Shown here piece after piece: positions 1 through 7,080 of a stretch of DNA of 18,844 nucleotides. The notes under the pieces were generated by a model that was not told the DNA's origin, made no database searches, and was given only the letters and a program-made list of their open reading frames with translations. A program made the translations under genes and the position numbers. Location: the NCBI GenBank assembly GCA_964386975.1, contig CAYLUS010000037.1, positions 1-18,844 of the forward strand, read 5' to 3'. This stretch comes from UBA6136 sp964386975 (GTDB lineage Bacteria > Pseudomonadota > Gammaproteobacteria > Methylococcales > Methylococcaceae). The first letter of the stretch is position 1. Every line of letters starts with the position of its first letter.

Positions 1-505
1 TGACATCATGGCTGCCTCCAAGACTGACGAACACCTGTTCGACTCTTGGATCCAGAGCGCGGCACTCCCGATCGATCCGTTTGAGGAGTTCGATTTTTTC
101 GATTTGCGAGAGGCTTTGCAGCGGGTCATCCGGTAAATAAAGTGAACCCGCCGGCTTCTGGGAGGCCATTGCGGTCGATCCTGCAACCCCGGTGCGGGCA
201 ACTGCACCGGCATTGCGGGCGGCTTCAGTTAGCGCCGCGATTGAAATCTGATCGCTGTAGGCAAATCCGGTTTTTTCCCCGGACACCGCTCTGATTCCCG
301 CGCCCCGGTCGATGTTGTGGCTACCCTCTTTGACAATGCCATCCTCAAGCGACCACGACTCATGGCGGGTCGCCTGGAGATAAATGTCGGCGATATCGAG
401 GCTACGGCTGCGAAGCGGATCCATGATCCGTTCAAGATCTGAGGCGGATAGCCCCTGACCATCGATCAGCGTCGCGGTCGCAATCTGGAGGTGGGTGGCG
501 TTCAT
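1..505 (-). CDS. tldD: Metalloprotease TldD, N-terminal part (runs off the window edge)
   Basis: TldD pairs with TldE (PmbA) to form a zinc peptidase that degrades unfolded peptides and, in E. coli, matures microcin B17 and degrades CcdA. Only the first 168 codons are here; the metal-binding HExxxH region lies outside. The visible part matches the TldD N-terminal domain from memory: a segment reading HESWSLEDGIVKEGSHNID, then GAGIRAVSGEKTGFAYSDQIS, then a DPLQSLS stretch before a charged helix. The ATG at 505-503 directly abuts the TAA of the upstream nitrilase-family gene (508-506), so translation is probably coupled. A nit-tldD order is known from Pseudomonas. Identification is firm; nothing can be said of the missing C-terminal part. 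Confidence 0.93.
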   Translation of the reverse strand, partial: MNATHLQIATATLIDGQGLSASDLERIMDPLRSRSLDIADIYLQATRHESWSLEDGIVKEGSHNIDRGAGIRAVSGEKTGFAYSDQISIAALTEAARNAGAVARTGVAGSTAMASQKPAGSLYLPDDPLQSLSQIEKIELLKRIDRECRALDPRVEQVFVSLGGSHDV

Positions 506-1353
506 TTAGTGAAAATCCTCGTGGGCCGAATTGTGCGTTGGGCTTGGGCCCTCAATCAATCGTCGGTGGCTCAGTGCCGGAAAGCTTGTCCGGATGGTAT
601 GTAGCCGTCCAGGGTCAATATCAGCGATCACCGTCCCTGGGCCTTTGGCGAGGCAGGAGAGCACCTGGCCCCATGGATCCACGATCATACTGTGTCCGTA
701 AGTCTCACGGCCGTTTTCATGGACGCCGCCTTGATTGGCGGCGATGACAAAGCACTGGTTTTCGATGGCCCGGGCGCGGAGGAGGATTTCCCAGTGGGCG
801 GCCCCGGTTCGCTCTGTAAAAGCCGAAGGGGCGACAAAGAGATCCATGCCCCTGGATGCCATCTGTCGAAACAGCTCGGGAAACCGAAGGTCATAACAGA
901 CCGAAAATCCAAGCCGACCTGCCGGGGTGTCGACAATCAGAATATGATCTCCGGCAGCGATCGTGGCGGACTCCAGGTAGCTTTCATCGGTCTCCGGAAC
1001 ATGAACGTCAAAGAGATGGATCTTGTCATAGCGACCCACCCTCTGGCCCTGATCATCAAAAATCAGGCAGGTTGCACTCACTTTACCGTTATCGCTCTGA
1101 ATGGGGATGGTGCCTCCGATCACCCAGATCTGGTGGCGACGGCTGAGAGAAACTGTTGAATGGGACCCTCGCGATCGGCTTCGGCAACGGCCAACTTGTC
1201 GGTCTCGTGGAGTCCCATCAGCGCAAAATTCTCAGGGAGAACCGCCAGCTTTGCGCCTTTCGCGGCCGCGTCCATGATCAGTCGCTCGGCTTCCTCAAGG
1301 TTCGCGCTGACCTTGGAACTGGATGTCATTTGAATGGCGGCAACAAGTGTCAT
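506..1353 (-). pseudogene. Carbon-nitrogen hydrolase (Nit1/Nit2-type omega-amidase family), split by an apparent -1 frameshift
   Basis: This belongs to the nitrilase superfamily, of the Nit type whose members hydrolyse deaminated glutathione or omega-amides. Two frames carry it. The first (1353-1120, 77 codons) has the catalytic Glu in LAVLPENF (E41). The second (from about 1130 to 506) has the catalytic Lys in YDKIHLFD and the nucleophilic Cys in GFSVCYDLRFPELF. Reading the second frame upstream of its first ATG gives QIWVIGGTIPI, a typical family motif. The first frame instead runs into a stop just after AVATRSG. Restoring one C in the GCC codon at about 1135-1137 reads ...SAVAHQIWVIGGT and gives 282 aa, normal for the family. 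All three catalytic residues are present, so either an assembly error or a recent mutation is possible. A good ribosome site (AGGA) precedes the ATG at 1353. Confidence 0.85.
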
Positions 1354-1427
1354 TTTCGTCCTGGTGTTTGAGAGCCTTTCGAGCGAGATCAGAGGAACGG
1401 TTCGACCCTGTCTTCTGATTTTTGACG

Positions 1428-1937
1428 CTATTTTGTAGCCGTCATATTGAGGCTGATGGGAAAACCATAGGGTTTGTAATCGCTGGTGTCATTGAAGAGG
1501 CCAAAGGATTCCACCCTTTTCCATTCTTTGAAGCCTGCTTGACCTAGAAAGTCTGATAAGAAGAGTTGATTCCATCCGAAATAATGGAAATCAAAACTAT
1601 CGACTTGCCCCCCAAACATCATTCGCATGACATGGAACTTAACCTGAGGTGATGCGATTGGGTTGATGAGGGTATGGGACAGAATGTCTAAATCCGGGAC
1701 TGAGACATGAAATTCGCCCCCTTGCTTGAGAACTCTCCAAATCCCCTCTAATGTCGGGAGTGCCTGTGCTTGAGAGACATGTTCAAGCACATGCGAGGCA
1801 TAAACTGCATCGATGCTTTCGGTTTCAAACTGACTTAAGTCACTAATATCGCCAATGAAATCGACCCCCGGCTTTTGTTGAGCATTCAGTATGCTCCAAC
1901 CATTTTTGGGTTCCTCTCCGCCAATATGAAGCTTCAA
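1428..1937 (-). CDS. SAM-dependent methyltransferase, COG4627-like, in a low-GC island
   Basis: This is a 169-aa class I (Rossmann-fold) methyltransferase-like protein. Visible are an N-terminal LHIGGEE SAM-loop motif (residues 3-9), an acidic segment VDFIGDISDLSQF (about 25-37), the motif YASHVLEH (about 46-53), then RVLKQGGEFHVSVPDLD and a C-terminal PISLNMTATK. The pattern resembles short predicted methyltransferases often found near glycan genes. The substrate is unknown and no partner gene is adjacent. The start is TTG at 1937, chosen because GGGAGG lies 5 bases upstream and the homologous N-terminus begins there. GC is about 46% over 1441-1920 (hand count) against about 56% in nearby genes. 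It sits between rng and nit, where Pseudomonas carries yhdP. Recent acquisition is likely but inferred. Confidence 0.82.
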   Translation of the reverse strand: MKLHIGGEEPKNGWSILNAQQKPGVDFIGDISDLSQFETESIDAVYASHVLEHVSQAQALPTLEGIWRVLKQGGEFHVSVPDLDILSHTLINPIASPQVKFHVMRMMFGGQVDSFDFHYFGWNQLFLSDFLGQAGFKEWKRVESFGLFNDTSDYKPYGFPISLNMTATK

Positions 1938-1964
1938 ATGATCCTCCCAGAGTTTTGCAATAAT

Positions 1965-1992
1965 GCCGTATTTTAGATCAAGGGTGTGTCAA
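1965..1992 (-). promoter_or_regulatory. Possible promoter of the methyltransferase gene
   Basis: On the minus strand a perfect -35 hexamer TTGACA (1992-1987) is followed after 16 bases by TACGGC (1970-1965), a poor -10. TAAAAT lies nearby (1975-1970) but at the wrong spacing. The match is half good, so this is tentative. If real, the low-GC gene has its own promoter instead of depending only on read-through from rng. Confidence 0.3.
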
Positions 1993-2058
1993 GTATCTTC
2001 AGCAACGGAGGCTAAGCGTATGAACCTACTCTGGTTCACAGTCGGCGTGACTCCAAAA

Positions 2059-3513
2059 TCAGAGGATAACCACATCGTATTGCTCTTGGCTGTACTGCGC
2101 CTCGCTTCTGAACTTGATGCTGACGCCTGTAAAGGACTCAAGCTCTGACAGTGTATCGGACTCTTCATCGAGGAGTCGGGCGACCACCTCATTTGAAGCC
2201 AGAACCAAAAGCTCCTGGACATCGTATTGTCGAATTTCACGAAGAATCTCCCGGAAGATATCAAGACAAATCGTCTCTGCGGTTTTAAGGACACCCCGTC
2301 CGGCACAGGTCGGGCAGGTTTCGCAAAGGATGTGTTCAAGGCTTTCACGGGTTCGTTTCCGGGTCATTTCAACAAGCCCGAGACTTGAAACCTCGCTGAT
2401 TGCATTTTTAGCGTTGTCCTTTTCAAGGCTACGCTGGAGCGCGCTCAAGACCTGTTTTCGGTGCTCCTGATCGCGCATATCAATGAAATCGATGATGATG
2501 ATGCCGCCCAGGTTTCGAAGCCGCAATTGCCGGGCAATGGCCTGGGCCGCCTCGAGGTTGGTCTTGAAGATGGTTTCCTCCAGATTTCGGCCACCGACAA
2601 AGCCGCCGGTATTGACGTCAATGGTGGTCATGGCCTCGGTCTGATCAAAGATCAGGTAGCCCCCGGATTTGAGCGCCACGCGACGCTCAAGAGCGCGTTT
2701 GATTTCCTCTTCAACGTTGTAGAGATCAAAGAGGGGGCGTTCCCCTGAATAATGTTCAAGGCGAGCGGCAAGTTCTGGAACAAATTCCTTGGAAAATTTC
2801 GTGAGTCGCGCAAAAGTTTCTCTGGAATCAACGCGGACTTTTTCCACCCTTTCGCAGTGCATATCGCGAAGTACTCGCATCCCCAATGGAAGGTCCTCAT
2901 GCAGGAGTGTCCGGGGTTTTGCGGTGCGCTGGCGTTGGTTAATGGAGTTCCAGAGTTTCAGGAGGAACTGCATGTCGGCCCGAAGCGTTCCCTCATCGAC
3001 ACCCTCAGAGGCGGTCCGTGCAATAAATCCGCCACTGCCATGTTCTTTTTGGAAGGTCTCGACAATGGTCCGAAGCCGGGTTCGCTCGCTTTCAGACTCA
3101 ATCCGTTGGGAGACGCCACCGGTTTTGGAGTGGGGCATATAGACCAGATAGACCGAGGGAATCGCAAGTTCGGTCGTCAGCCGGGCGCCCTTGGCGCCAA
3201 GGGGGTCTTTGACCACCTGAACCAGAAGGTCTTGTCCGTCTTTGAAAATGACCTCGATCTGATCCTGATCCGAGCGCCCTCGCTCGTCAGGACAGAGGTC
3301 AGATACATGGAGAAAGCCGGCCTTTTCAAGGCCGATCTCCACGAAAGCCGCCTGCATGCCAGGGAGAAGCCGGCAGATCTTTCCCTTGTAGACATTACCA
3401 ACCAGTCCCCTGCGACGGGTTCGCTCGATGAGGACTTCCTGGACGACGCCATTTTCAACGATCGCCACCCGGGTTTCCGGTGGCGTGATGTTGATCAGGA
3501 TTTCATCACTCAT
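2059..3513 (-). CDS. rng: Ribonuclease G
   Basis: RNase G is a single-strand-specific endoribonuclease of the RNase E/G family that matures the 5' end of 16S rRNA and starts decay of some mRNAs. The protein is 484 aa, close to the E. coli length (489). Residues about 35-125 form the S1-like domain (GNVYKGKI...PGMQAAFVEIGLEKAGFLH). The catalytic DNase I-like domain has both metal ligands: D299 in TTIDVNTGG and D342 in IIIIDFIDM. The zinc-link CxxC is C400-P-T-C403, preceded by an additional Cys397. There is no long C-terminal degradosome tail, which favours RNase G over RNase E. The ATG overlaps the end of maf by four bases (ATGA, 3510-3513), so the two are translationally coupled. Confidence 0.96.
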   Translation of the reverse strand: MSDEILINITPPETRVAIVENGVVQEVLIERTRRRGLVGNVYKGKICRLLPGMQAAFVEIGLEKAGFLHVSDLCPDERGRSDQDQIEVIFKDGQDLLVQVVKDPLGAKGARLTTELAIPSVYLVYMPHSKTGGVSQRIESESERTRLRTIVETFQKEHGSGGFIARTASEGVDEGTLRADMQFLLKLWNSINQRQRTAKPRTLLHEDLPLGMRVLRDMHCERVEKVRVDSRETFARLTKFSKEFVPELAARLEHYSGERPLFDLYNVEEEIKRALERRVALKSGGYLIFDQTEAMTTIDVNTGGFVGGRNLEETIFKTNLEAAQAIARQLRLRNLGGIIIIDFIDMRDQEHRKQVLSALQRSLEKDNAKNAISEVSSLGLVEMTRKRTRESLEHILCETCPTCAGRGVLKTAETICLDIFREILREIRQYDVQELLVLASNEVVARLLDEESDTLSELESFTGVSIKFRSEAQYSQEQYDVVIL

Positions 3514-4124
3514 GGGGCTGGCCGCTCTAAATCAATATTGAGGGGGTTGATGCCGAAGGCGTTCAGGAGTTGCCCGGTCTCCTCCAGAGGGAATCCCATG
3601 ACTCCTGAAAAACTGCCTTCCAAACGGCTCACAAACAGAGCGCCGAGCCCCTGAATGGCATAGCCACCGGCTTTTCCAAAGGGCTCACCCGAGCGGATGT
3701 AAGCCTTGATTTCGCTGTCCTCAAGTGGTCTAAAGGTCACAAGGCTTCGGATGAGTCTTGATTCATGATGGAGGGCGTTGCGGACCGAAATCCCGGTCAG
3801 TACTTCATGAGTTCGTCCCGATAGCCGCTTGAGCATAGCGTAGGCCTCATCAGGACCCTCAGGCTTTCCGAAAATCTCGCCATCGAGGACCACCTCGGTA
3901 TCGGCCGCCAGCACCGGGAGAGGCGGGATCGGCTGCTTCAGAACGCAAAGGGATTTTTCCTCGGCAATCCGAAGGACATAGCCCTCGGGTGATTCATTTG
4001 AGCCTGGAATCTCCGAAATATTGGCGGCCACGGCCTGGTAACGAACCCCGATTTGATCCAAGAGCGCACGGCGCCTTGGAGAGGCTGAGGCCAGGATCAA
4101 TTGTGGGGTGGTCTCATCTGACAT
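3510..4124 (-). CDS. maf: Maf-family nucleoside triphosphate pyrophosphatase, YhdE type (dTTP/UTP)
   Basis: Maf proteins hydrolyse non-canonical or pyrimidine nucleoside triphosphates to monophosphates and have been linked to cell-division arrest. The 204-aa product shows the signature SASPRR (13-18), the metal-binding Asp in AADTEVV (D75), K87 in FGKPEG, and GKAGGYAIQG (150-159). The Lys151/Gln158 combination is characteristic of the YhdE subfamily acting on dTTP and UTP. Length is typical. The start is three bases after the rlmH stop and the end overlaps the rng start by 4 nt. The order rlmH-maf-rng indicates one transcript. Substrate assignment comes from the family, not from this sequence alone. 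Confidence 0.93.
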   Translation of the reverse strand: MSDETTPQLILASASPRRRALLDQIGVRYQAVAANISEIPGSNESPEGYVLRIAEEKSLCVLKQPIPPLPVLAADTEVVLDGEIFGKPEGPDEAYAMLKRLSGRTHEVLTGISVRNALHHESRLIRSLVTFRPLEDSEIKAYIRSGEPFGKAGGYAIQGLGALFVSRLEGSFSGVMGFPLEETGQLLNAFGINPLNIDLERPAP

Positions 4125-4127
4125 GGG

Positions 4128-4595
4128 CTAGCGATGGTAGGGGTGGCCCTTCAAGAGCGACCAGGCCCGATAGATTTGCTCGGCGACCAGGACCCGTACC
4201 AAAGGGTGAGGGAGGGTGAGGGGCGACAGGCTCCAGAGGCTGTTGGCCCGCTGCCGGATTCGGTCGGAGAGCCCTTCGGGTCCCCCGACGACCAGTGCCG
4301 GTTTCTTGCCTTCCCTCATCCAGTCTTCGATTTGCGCTGAAAGATCAGGCGTGGTCCAGGCTTTTCCTTTGACTTCAAGCGCCACCACCCAATCCTCCGG
4401 GCTGATCACCGCCATCAATCGTTCGCCTTCCTCGGTTCGAATTTGCGCCAGATTGGCGTTTTTGCTCCGCTTGGAGGGCGCGATTTCCCGAAGCACCAGT
4501 TCGCACTCTCTGGGGAGGCGCTTGGCATACTCAAGGTACCCCTCGCTCACCCAGCCCGGCATTCGGTTTCCAACGGCAAGCAGTTGAATTTGCAC
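4128..4595 (-). CDS. rlmH: 23S rRNA (pseudouridine1915-N3)-methyltransferase RlmH
   Basis: RlmH is a SPOUT-class, SAM-dependent enzyme that methylates pseudouridine 1915 in helix 69 of 23S rRNA on the 70S ribosome. The 155-aa protein is the standard family length (E. coli 155). It shows the SAM-binding GGPEG motif (104-108) in the trefoil knot and the conserved C-terminus YRAWSLLKGHPYHR (142-155). The start is GTG at 4595, chosen because MQIQLLAVG is the usual N-terminus; no clear Shine-Dalgarno is visible. rsfS (ybeB), its common upstream partner, is absent here; nadA occupies that position, 30 nt upstream. Confidence 0.96.
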   Translation of the reverse strand: MQIQLLAVGNRMPGWVSEGYLEYAKRLPRECELVLREIAPSKRSKNANLAQIRTEEGERLMAVISPEDWVVALEVKGKAWTTPDLSAQIEDWMREGKKPALVVGGPEGLSDRIRQRANSLWSLSPLTLPHPLVRVLVAEQIYRAWSLLKGHPYHR

Positions 4596-4625
4596 GGGGA
4601 CTTAAGAAGTGATGAGGCGCCTGAA

Positions 4626-5570
4626 TCAGGCGATGGCCAGCATCCGATCCAGGCTCAGTTTTGCAGGCGCTGCAATCCATTCGGGCACCTTGATGGGATT
4701 GACGGTATGACCTTGGACCAGGTTTTCAAGCACCCAGGCGAGGTGCTGCGGATCCGTCCGGAACATGGTCGAACACATGCAGACGGTGGTGGACATGAAG
4801 TCGACGATCACGCCCTTGGGCCGCATTTCTTCGGCCAGCCGGTTCACCATGTTGAGTTCGGTGCCGACCAGCCAGCGCGACCCTTCAGGNNNNNNNNNNN
4901 NNNNNNNNNNNNNNNNNNNNNNNNNNNNNNNNNNNNNNNNNNNNNNNNNNNNNNNNNNNNNNNNNNNNNNNNNNNNNNNNNNNNNNNNNTCCAGCGGGAT
5001 CCCCATTCGGTAGCCGGTGTTGCGGCCCAAATGCTGATCCGGAAAGAACAGCACCTTGGGTCTTTGGGCAAAGCTCCAGTCGAGAATCTTTTCCGCATTA
5101 CTGGAGGTGCAGACAATCCCGCCATGGCGCCCACAGAAGCCCTTGAGATCCGCTGCCGAATTGATGTAGGTGACCGGGGTGATTTCAGCGTCCGGGTCGA
5201 GCACTGTCTGGAGCTCCTGCCAGGCTTTTTCGACCAGTGGCAGACTGGCCATATCGGCCATCGAGCAGCCGGCGGCCAGATCCGGGAGGATGGCGACCTG
5301 ATCCTCACGAGAGAGGATATCGGCCACTTCCGCCATGAAATGAACGCCACAAAAGACAATCGAGCGTGCATCGGACTGGGCCGCTTCCCGGGAGAGCCTC
5401 AAGGAATCACCGGTGAGATCGGCATGGCGAAACACTTCATTGCGCTGATAGTGATGACCCAGGATGACGCAGTCACGTCCAAGGCGTGCCTTGCTGTCGA
5501 TGATCTTCTGGTGGCACAGCGCATCATCCAGAAGGGCGTAATCCTCAAAGGGCAGGGGGGAATTCGTCAT
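4626..5570 (-). CDS. nadA: Quinolinate synthase NadA (interrupted by an assembly gap)
   Basis: NadA condenses iminoaspartate with dihydroxyacetone phosphate to quinolinate in de novo NAD synthesis, using a [4Fe-4S] cluster held by three cysteines. Visible are VILGHHYQRNEV (about 35-46), the first cluster ligand in FCGVHFMAEVA (C74), ILPDLAAGCSMADM (about 94-107), VGTELNMVNRLAEE and the third ligand region VCMCSTMFRTDP. The middle ligand falls in the N run. The 193 and 87 readable codons plus about 80 missing residues would give about 360 aa, the long NadA form, so the real gap is probably near 250 bp, not 100. The ATG at 5570 has no clear ribosome site and follows the glgA stop by 14 nt, suggesting coupling. 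nadB and nadC are not nearby. Confidence 0.94.
   Translation of the reverse strand: MTNSPLPFEDYALLDDALCHQKIIDSKARLGRDCVILGHHYQRNEVFRHADLTGDSLRLSREAAQSDARSIVFCGVHFMAEVADILSREDQVAILPDLAAGCSMADMASLPLVEKAWQELQTVLDPDAEITPVTYINSAADLKGFCGRHGGIVCTSSNAEKILDWSFAQRPKVLFFPDQHLGRNTGYRMGIPLXXXXXXXXXXXXXXXXXXXXXXXXXXXXXXXXXXPEGSRWLVGTELNMVNRLAEEMRPKGVIVDFMSTTVCMCSTMFRTDPQHLAWVLENLVQGHTVNPIKVPEWIAAPAKLSLDRMLAIA
4890..4989. other. Scaffold gap (100 N) inside nadA
   Basis: Exactly 100 N, a conventional placeholder for a gap of unknown size. By comparison with the NadA family from memory about 80 residues are missing here, including the central cluster-binding Cys, so about 250 bp rather than 100 bp is expected. 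Confidence 0.97.
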
Positions 5571-5584
5571 AGGAAGGAGGGGGT

Positions 5585-7039
5585 TTATCTCAGCAAAGAC
5601 CGGTCGGCTTCTGCCAGCGTGTAGAGGTGTTCATAAGCCCGGGCACTGCCATCCCAGGAGAAGTTCTTGGCCATGCCCGTTTGCTGGACTTGGGTCCAAT
5701 CTTCTTTTCGCTCAAACAGGGCCAGCGCCCGCTCGATCGCCTCAAAAAGGGCAGATACCGTAGCCTCCTCAAAGACAATTCCCGTCGCTGTTTTTTGGGA
5801 AAGGGTCTCTGTGGAGGCATTGACCACCGTATCGGCAAGTCCACCGGCCCGTCGGACCAGGGGGATGGCCCCATAACGCTGGCTGTACATCTGATTGAGA
5901 CCGCAGGGTTCGAAGCGCGAGGGCATCAGAAAAAGATCGGTGCCGGCCTCGACCAGGCGCGCCCGCGCCTCGTCATAACCGAGGCGAATGGCCAGCTGAT
6001 CAGGAAACAGTTTGCCCCAGTATTGGAGGGTCTCCTCAAAGCGGCTATCGCCACTTCCAAGCACGGCAATCTGCAAGGGAAGTGCCATCAGTCGGGGCAG
6101 GCACTCGATCAGGAGGTCAATGCCCTTTTGCTCGACCAGTCGACCGACCCAGGCAAAGAGCGGCGTTTCGTCCGATTCAGGAAGCCCGAAACTGCGTTGC
6201 AGTTCGGCCTTGAGCTGCTTTCGGGGGCTGGGGTTTTCAAGGCTGAAGTGAACCGGGAGGTAGGGGTCGGTCTCAGGGTTCCAGGACGCATCATCAATCC
6301 CGTTCAAGATCCCTGAAAGGCGGCCACTTCGATGCCGCAAGAGCCCCTCAAGGCCGCAGCCAAACTCAGGCCCCTGGATTTCGAAGGCGTAGGTCGGGCT
6401 GACCGTGGTGATCCGATCGGAGAACACGAGCCCTCCTTTGATAAAGCTGAGCTGCCCATAGAATTCAAGCGCAGATGGGGACCAGAAGCGGCCCGGCAGT
6501 TTCAGTTGCTGGAAGGTCTCAAAGGGGAAGATCCCCTGGTAGGCCAGATTGTGGATCGTGAAGACCGTTGCCGGCCGGGTTGGCTCATCGCTCAGAAGGG
6601 CAGGGATCAGGCCCGTCTGCCAGTCATGGGTGTGAACGATGTCCGGCTTCCAGTCGAGCCCCAGCCGATCCATGGCCAGATCCACCCCGACATGACAAAA
6701 AAGCGCAAACCGTTCGGCATTGTCAGGCCACGGCGCGCCATCGGGCCCGAGATAGGGATTCCCTGGGCGGCCAAAGGCGGCCTCATCGACATGCGCGTAA
6801 ACCGGTACGTCGGTGCCGGGCAGTTTCCCCGCATAGAGGGTAGGCAGCGACACGCCACTGGGAGGCGTGATGGGTTGAAAGTCCCCGGCGGAAAGGGCAC
6901 TTGAATACCCAGGGATCAGGAGCCGGACATCGAAGCCCAGCGCCTTGAGGGCAATGGGAAGACTGCCTGAGACATCGGCCAATCCCCCGGTCTTGATGAG
7001 CGGGAAGACTTCGCTGGTAATGAAGAGAATCTTTTTCAT
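5585..7039 (-). CDS. glgA: Glycogen synthase (ADP-glucose)
   Basis: GlgA transfers glucose from ADP-glucose to the non-reducing end of an alpha-1,4-glucan (GT5, GT-B fold). The 484-aa protein is close to E. coli GlgA (477). The N-terminal KTGGLADV loop (K16-V23) binds ADP-glucose. HTHDWQTG (136-143) and IHNLAYQG (162-169) follow in the first Rossmann domain. In the second domain R300 and K305 (GRLVEQKG) and E377 in SRFEPCG match the E. coli catalytic residues at the same numbers, followed by GGLADTV. The gene lies 41 nt after glgB and 14 nt before nadA on the same strand, so a glgB-glgA-nadA transcript is likely. No strong ribosome site precedes the ATG. Confidence 0.97.
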   Translation of the reverse strand: MKKILFITSEVFPLIKTGGLADVSGSLPIALKALGFDVRLLIPGYSSALSAGDFQPITPPSGVSLPTLYAGKLPGTDVPVYAHVDEAAFGRPGNPYLGPDGAPWPDNAERFALFCHVGVDLAMDRLGLDWKPDIVHTHDWQTGLIPALLSDEPTRPATVFTIHNLAYQGIFPFETFQQLKLPGRFWSPSALEFYGQLSFIKGGLVFSDRITTVSPTYAFEIQGPEFGCGLEGLLRHRSGRLSGILNGIDDASWNPETDPYLPVHFSLENPSPRKQLKAELQRSFGLPESDETPLFAWVGRLVEQKGIDLLIECLPRLMALPLQIAVLGSGDSRFEETLQYWGKLFPDQLAIRLGYDEARARLVEAGTDLFLMPSRFEPCGLNQMYSQRYGAIPLVRRAGGLADTVVNASTETLSQKTATGIVFEEATVSALFEAIERALALFERKEDWTQVQQTGMAKNFSWDGSARAYEHLYTLAEADRSLLR

Positions 7040-7080
7040 GGCGAATCAGGCGAAGACCTTGGGTTCAGCTTCCATCTGCA

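Noticed and set aside
1120..1145. Programmed ribosomal frameshift in nit
   Set aside because: No slippery heptamer or downstream structure is visible; a missing C in a short G/C run is simpler.
2021..2038. Inverted repeat TGAACC-TACTCT-GGTTCA after rng as a terminator
   Set aside because: Only 6 bp, no T-run on the minus strand; I see no good evidence for termination between rng and the methyltransferase gene.
2001..2060. Short 16-codon frame after rng (starting GTG near 2038) as a yhdP remnant
   Set aside because: No resemblance to the YhdP N-terminus that I can support; it is the tail of an out-of-frame reading of rng.
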